Of a DNA stretch of 14,522 bases, positions 13,993 through 14,522 are shown piece after piece. Origin of the DNA: Chloroflexota bacterium. Lineage in GTDB: Bacteria; Chloroflexota; Dehalococcoidia; GIF9; UBA5620. The position numbers were made by a program, and so were the translations under genes. The stretch covers positions 1-14,522 of the forward strand of contig JAPLHH010000135.1 in the NCBI GenBank assembly GCA_026389735.1, written 5' to 3'. The notes beneath the pieces are model-generated. The model saw only the letters and a program-made list of their open reading frames with translations. It was not told the DNA's origin and did no database searches. Every line of letters begins with the position of its first letter. Position 1 is the stretch's first letter.

Positions 13993-14247
13993 CTAAGTTC
14001 TTTCCAATACCTCAGCCAGGCTGGGGACTTCTTGTATGAGCTGGTCTAGTGGAATTTCCTTTCCGGTAATCTCGAAAGCTTTCTTTGTTGATGGCGAAGC
14101 CACCACAAGGCTGACAGGCTGTTTGAGACCAAAAAAGAAGATACTGCTGCCACTGGGCTGGCAGTTAAGCGACAATCTTGTTACCAAGATTAGAGTTATT
14201 CCGGCTATTGCTACAGGGCTGCCGATTATTACTCTTTTCTTCTCCAG
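13993..14247 (-). CDS. Small membrane-anchored protein, probable CTG start
   Basis: The open frame between a TAA at 14250-14248 and the TAG at 13995-13993 encodes up to 84 residues. From the CTG at 14247 it reads (M)EKKRVIIGSPVAIAGITLIL, a basic N-terminus followed by one hydrophobic helix, then VTRLSL and a soluble tail ending EIPLDQLIQEVPSLAEVLERT. The FFFGLKQPVSLVVASPSTKKAFEI part looks like a small folded domain. No ATG or GTG occurs upstream in frame; the first standard start is a TTG at 14187, which would delete the membrane helix. The ORF begins 19 bases inside the end of the DUF2953-like gene, as expected for a coupled operon. I do not recognise the family. The frame is probably real, but the start is uncertain. 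Confidence 0.55.
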   Translation of the reverse strand: MEKKRVIIGSPVAIAGITLILVTRLSLNCQPSGSSIFFFGLKQPVSLVVASPSTKKAFEITGKEIPLDQLIQEVPSLAEVLERT

Positions 14248-14522
14248 TTAGACAAAACCAGTTTCGTTCCAGCTCGCACTGTGGGCAATGAGAAGGCGAA
14301 TCCAATCAGAGGTGCAGCCAGTTGAATAGGCCGCAACCTTACCGCTCCGTAAATATGACCTTCGATGATAGTCTCACCGGCAAACGAAGGCTCGATCCTT
14401 ATCTGGTGAGGCGAGAAATAACTCAGAAGTAGATTAACTGGTGCTATAAAAGCAAAGAGGAAGCCTGTATCAGCCGGATTATCAAGGTCTACCTTGAAGT
14501 TTGCTACGAGTTCCTTAATCTT
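14229..14522 (-). CDS. DUF2953-like membrane-associated protein, 5' end cut by window edge
   Basis: A frame open from the window edge (14522) to the TAA at 14231-14229 encodes 97 residues with no convincing start in view, so the gene begins outside the window. The text IKELVANFKVDLDNPADTG, then FIAPVNLLLSYFS, then RIEPSFAGETIIEGHIYGAV, then RLRPIQLAAPLIGFAFS resembles DUF2953 proteins. Those show an amphipathic beta strand, a D-x-A-x-TG turn, a P-x-x-P-like membrane segment and a G-x-x-x-R-L-x-P-I segment before a C-terminal hydrophobic stretch. Function is unknown; in Firmicutes such genes lie near sporulation protein YtfJ. It overlaps the small CTG-initiated ORF by 19 bases. Family call is from memory of the pattern and moderately sure. 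Confidence 0.6.
   Translation of the reverse strand, partial: KIKELVANFKVDLDNPADTGFLFAFIAPVNLLLSYFSPHQIRIEPSFAGETIIEGHIYGAVRLRPIQLAAPLIGFAFSLPTVRAGTKLVLSNWRRKE

Noticed and set aside
14036..14251. Plus-strand 71-codon frame at the right edge
   Set aside because: It is antisense to the minus-strand membrane-anchored ORF, which has a coherent N-terminal anchor and operon overlap.

Overview
This 14.5 kb window looks like ordinary bacterial chromosome of roughly 50% G+C. It carries 13 to 14 supported protein genes on both strands and no rRNA, tRNA, CRISPR array or insertion sequence that I can see. The gene set fits a Chloroflexota (Dehalococcoidia-like) genome or MAG: UPF0280, DUF503, an MrfA-type helicase, MauE/DoxX plus a PKD lipoprotein, FtsY-Lgt, RecJ, MtaB, DUF167, PAC2, a lipid-kinase-like protein, and short dispersed repeats around GCAATGACA. 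That placement is an inference from gene content and style, not a proof.

Layout. 1-525 (+) is the 3' part of a UPF0280 gene. 1822-556 (-) is a tight two-gene operon: a MauE/DoxX-type membrane protein followed, after one base, by a PKD-domain lipoprotein. 2046-2342 (+) is a small double zinc-ribbon protein with its own terminator. 2432-5029 (+) holds DUF503 and an MrfA/YprA-type helicase. 5030-5679 is a 650-bp intergenic region with paired hairpins, a possible promoter overlapped by a perfect 12-bp inverted repeat, a terminator-like hairpin, and a dispersed repeat with terminal inverted repeats. 5680-6759 (+) is a Fur-family gene with Zur-like metal ligands, preceded by a perfect 19-bp palindrome, followed by an unrecognised six-helix membrane protein with a His/Asp tail. 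6886-8627 (+) is ftsY-lgt. 10293-8614 (-) is recJ, whose 3' end overlaps lgt. 10414-11894 (+) is mtaB followed by a DUF167 gene through a GTGA overlap. 12828-11935 (-) is a PAC2-family gene. 13023-13931 (+) is a diacylglycerol-kinase-like protein. The right edge (-) carries the 3' end of a DUF2953-like gene and a small membrane-anchored ORF whose only plausible start codon is CTG.

How they fit together. Most genes are housekeeping: FtsY docks ribosome-SRP complexes, Lgt lipidates lipoproteins (including, presumably, the PKD lipoprotein here), RecJ and the MrfA-type helicase act in DNA repair, and MtaB modifies tRNA. The least ordinary part is 5030-6760. It holds a probable zinc-sensing repressor, its own operator and an uncharacterised membrane protein in one transcription unit, beside an ORF-free interval that could encode a small RNA. 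No clear new defence or mobile system is visible.
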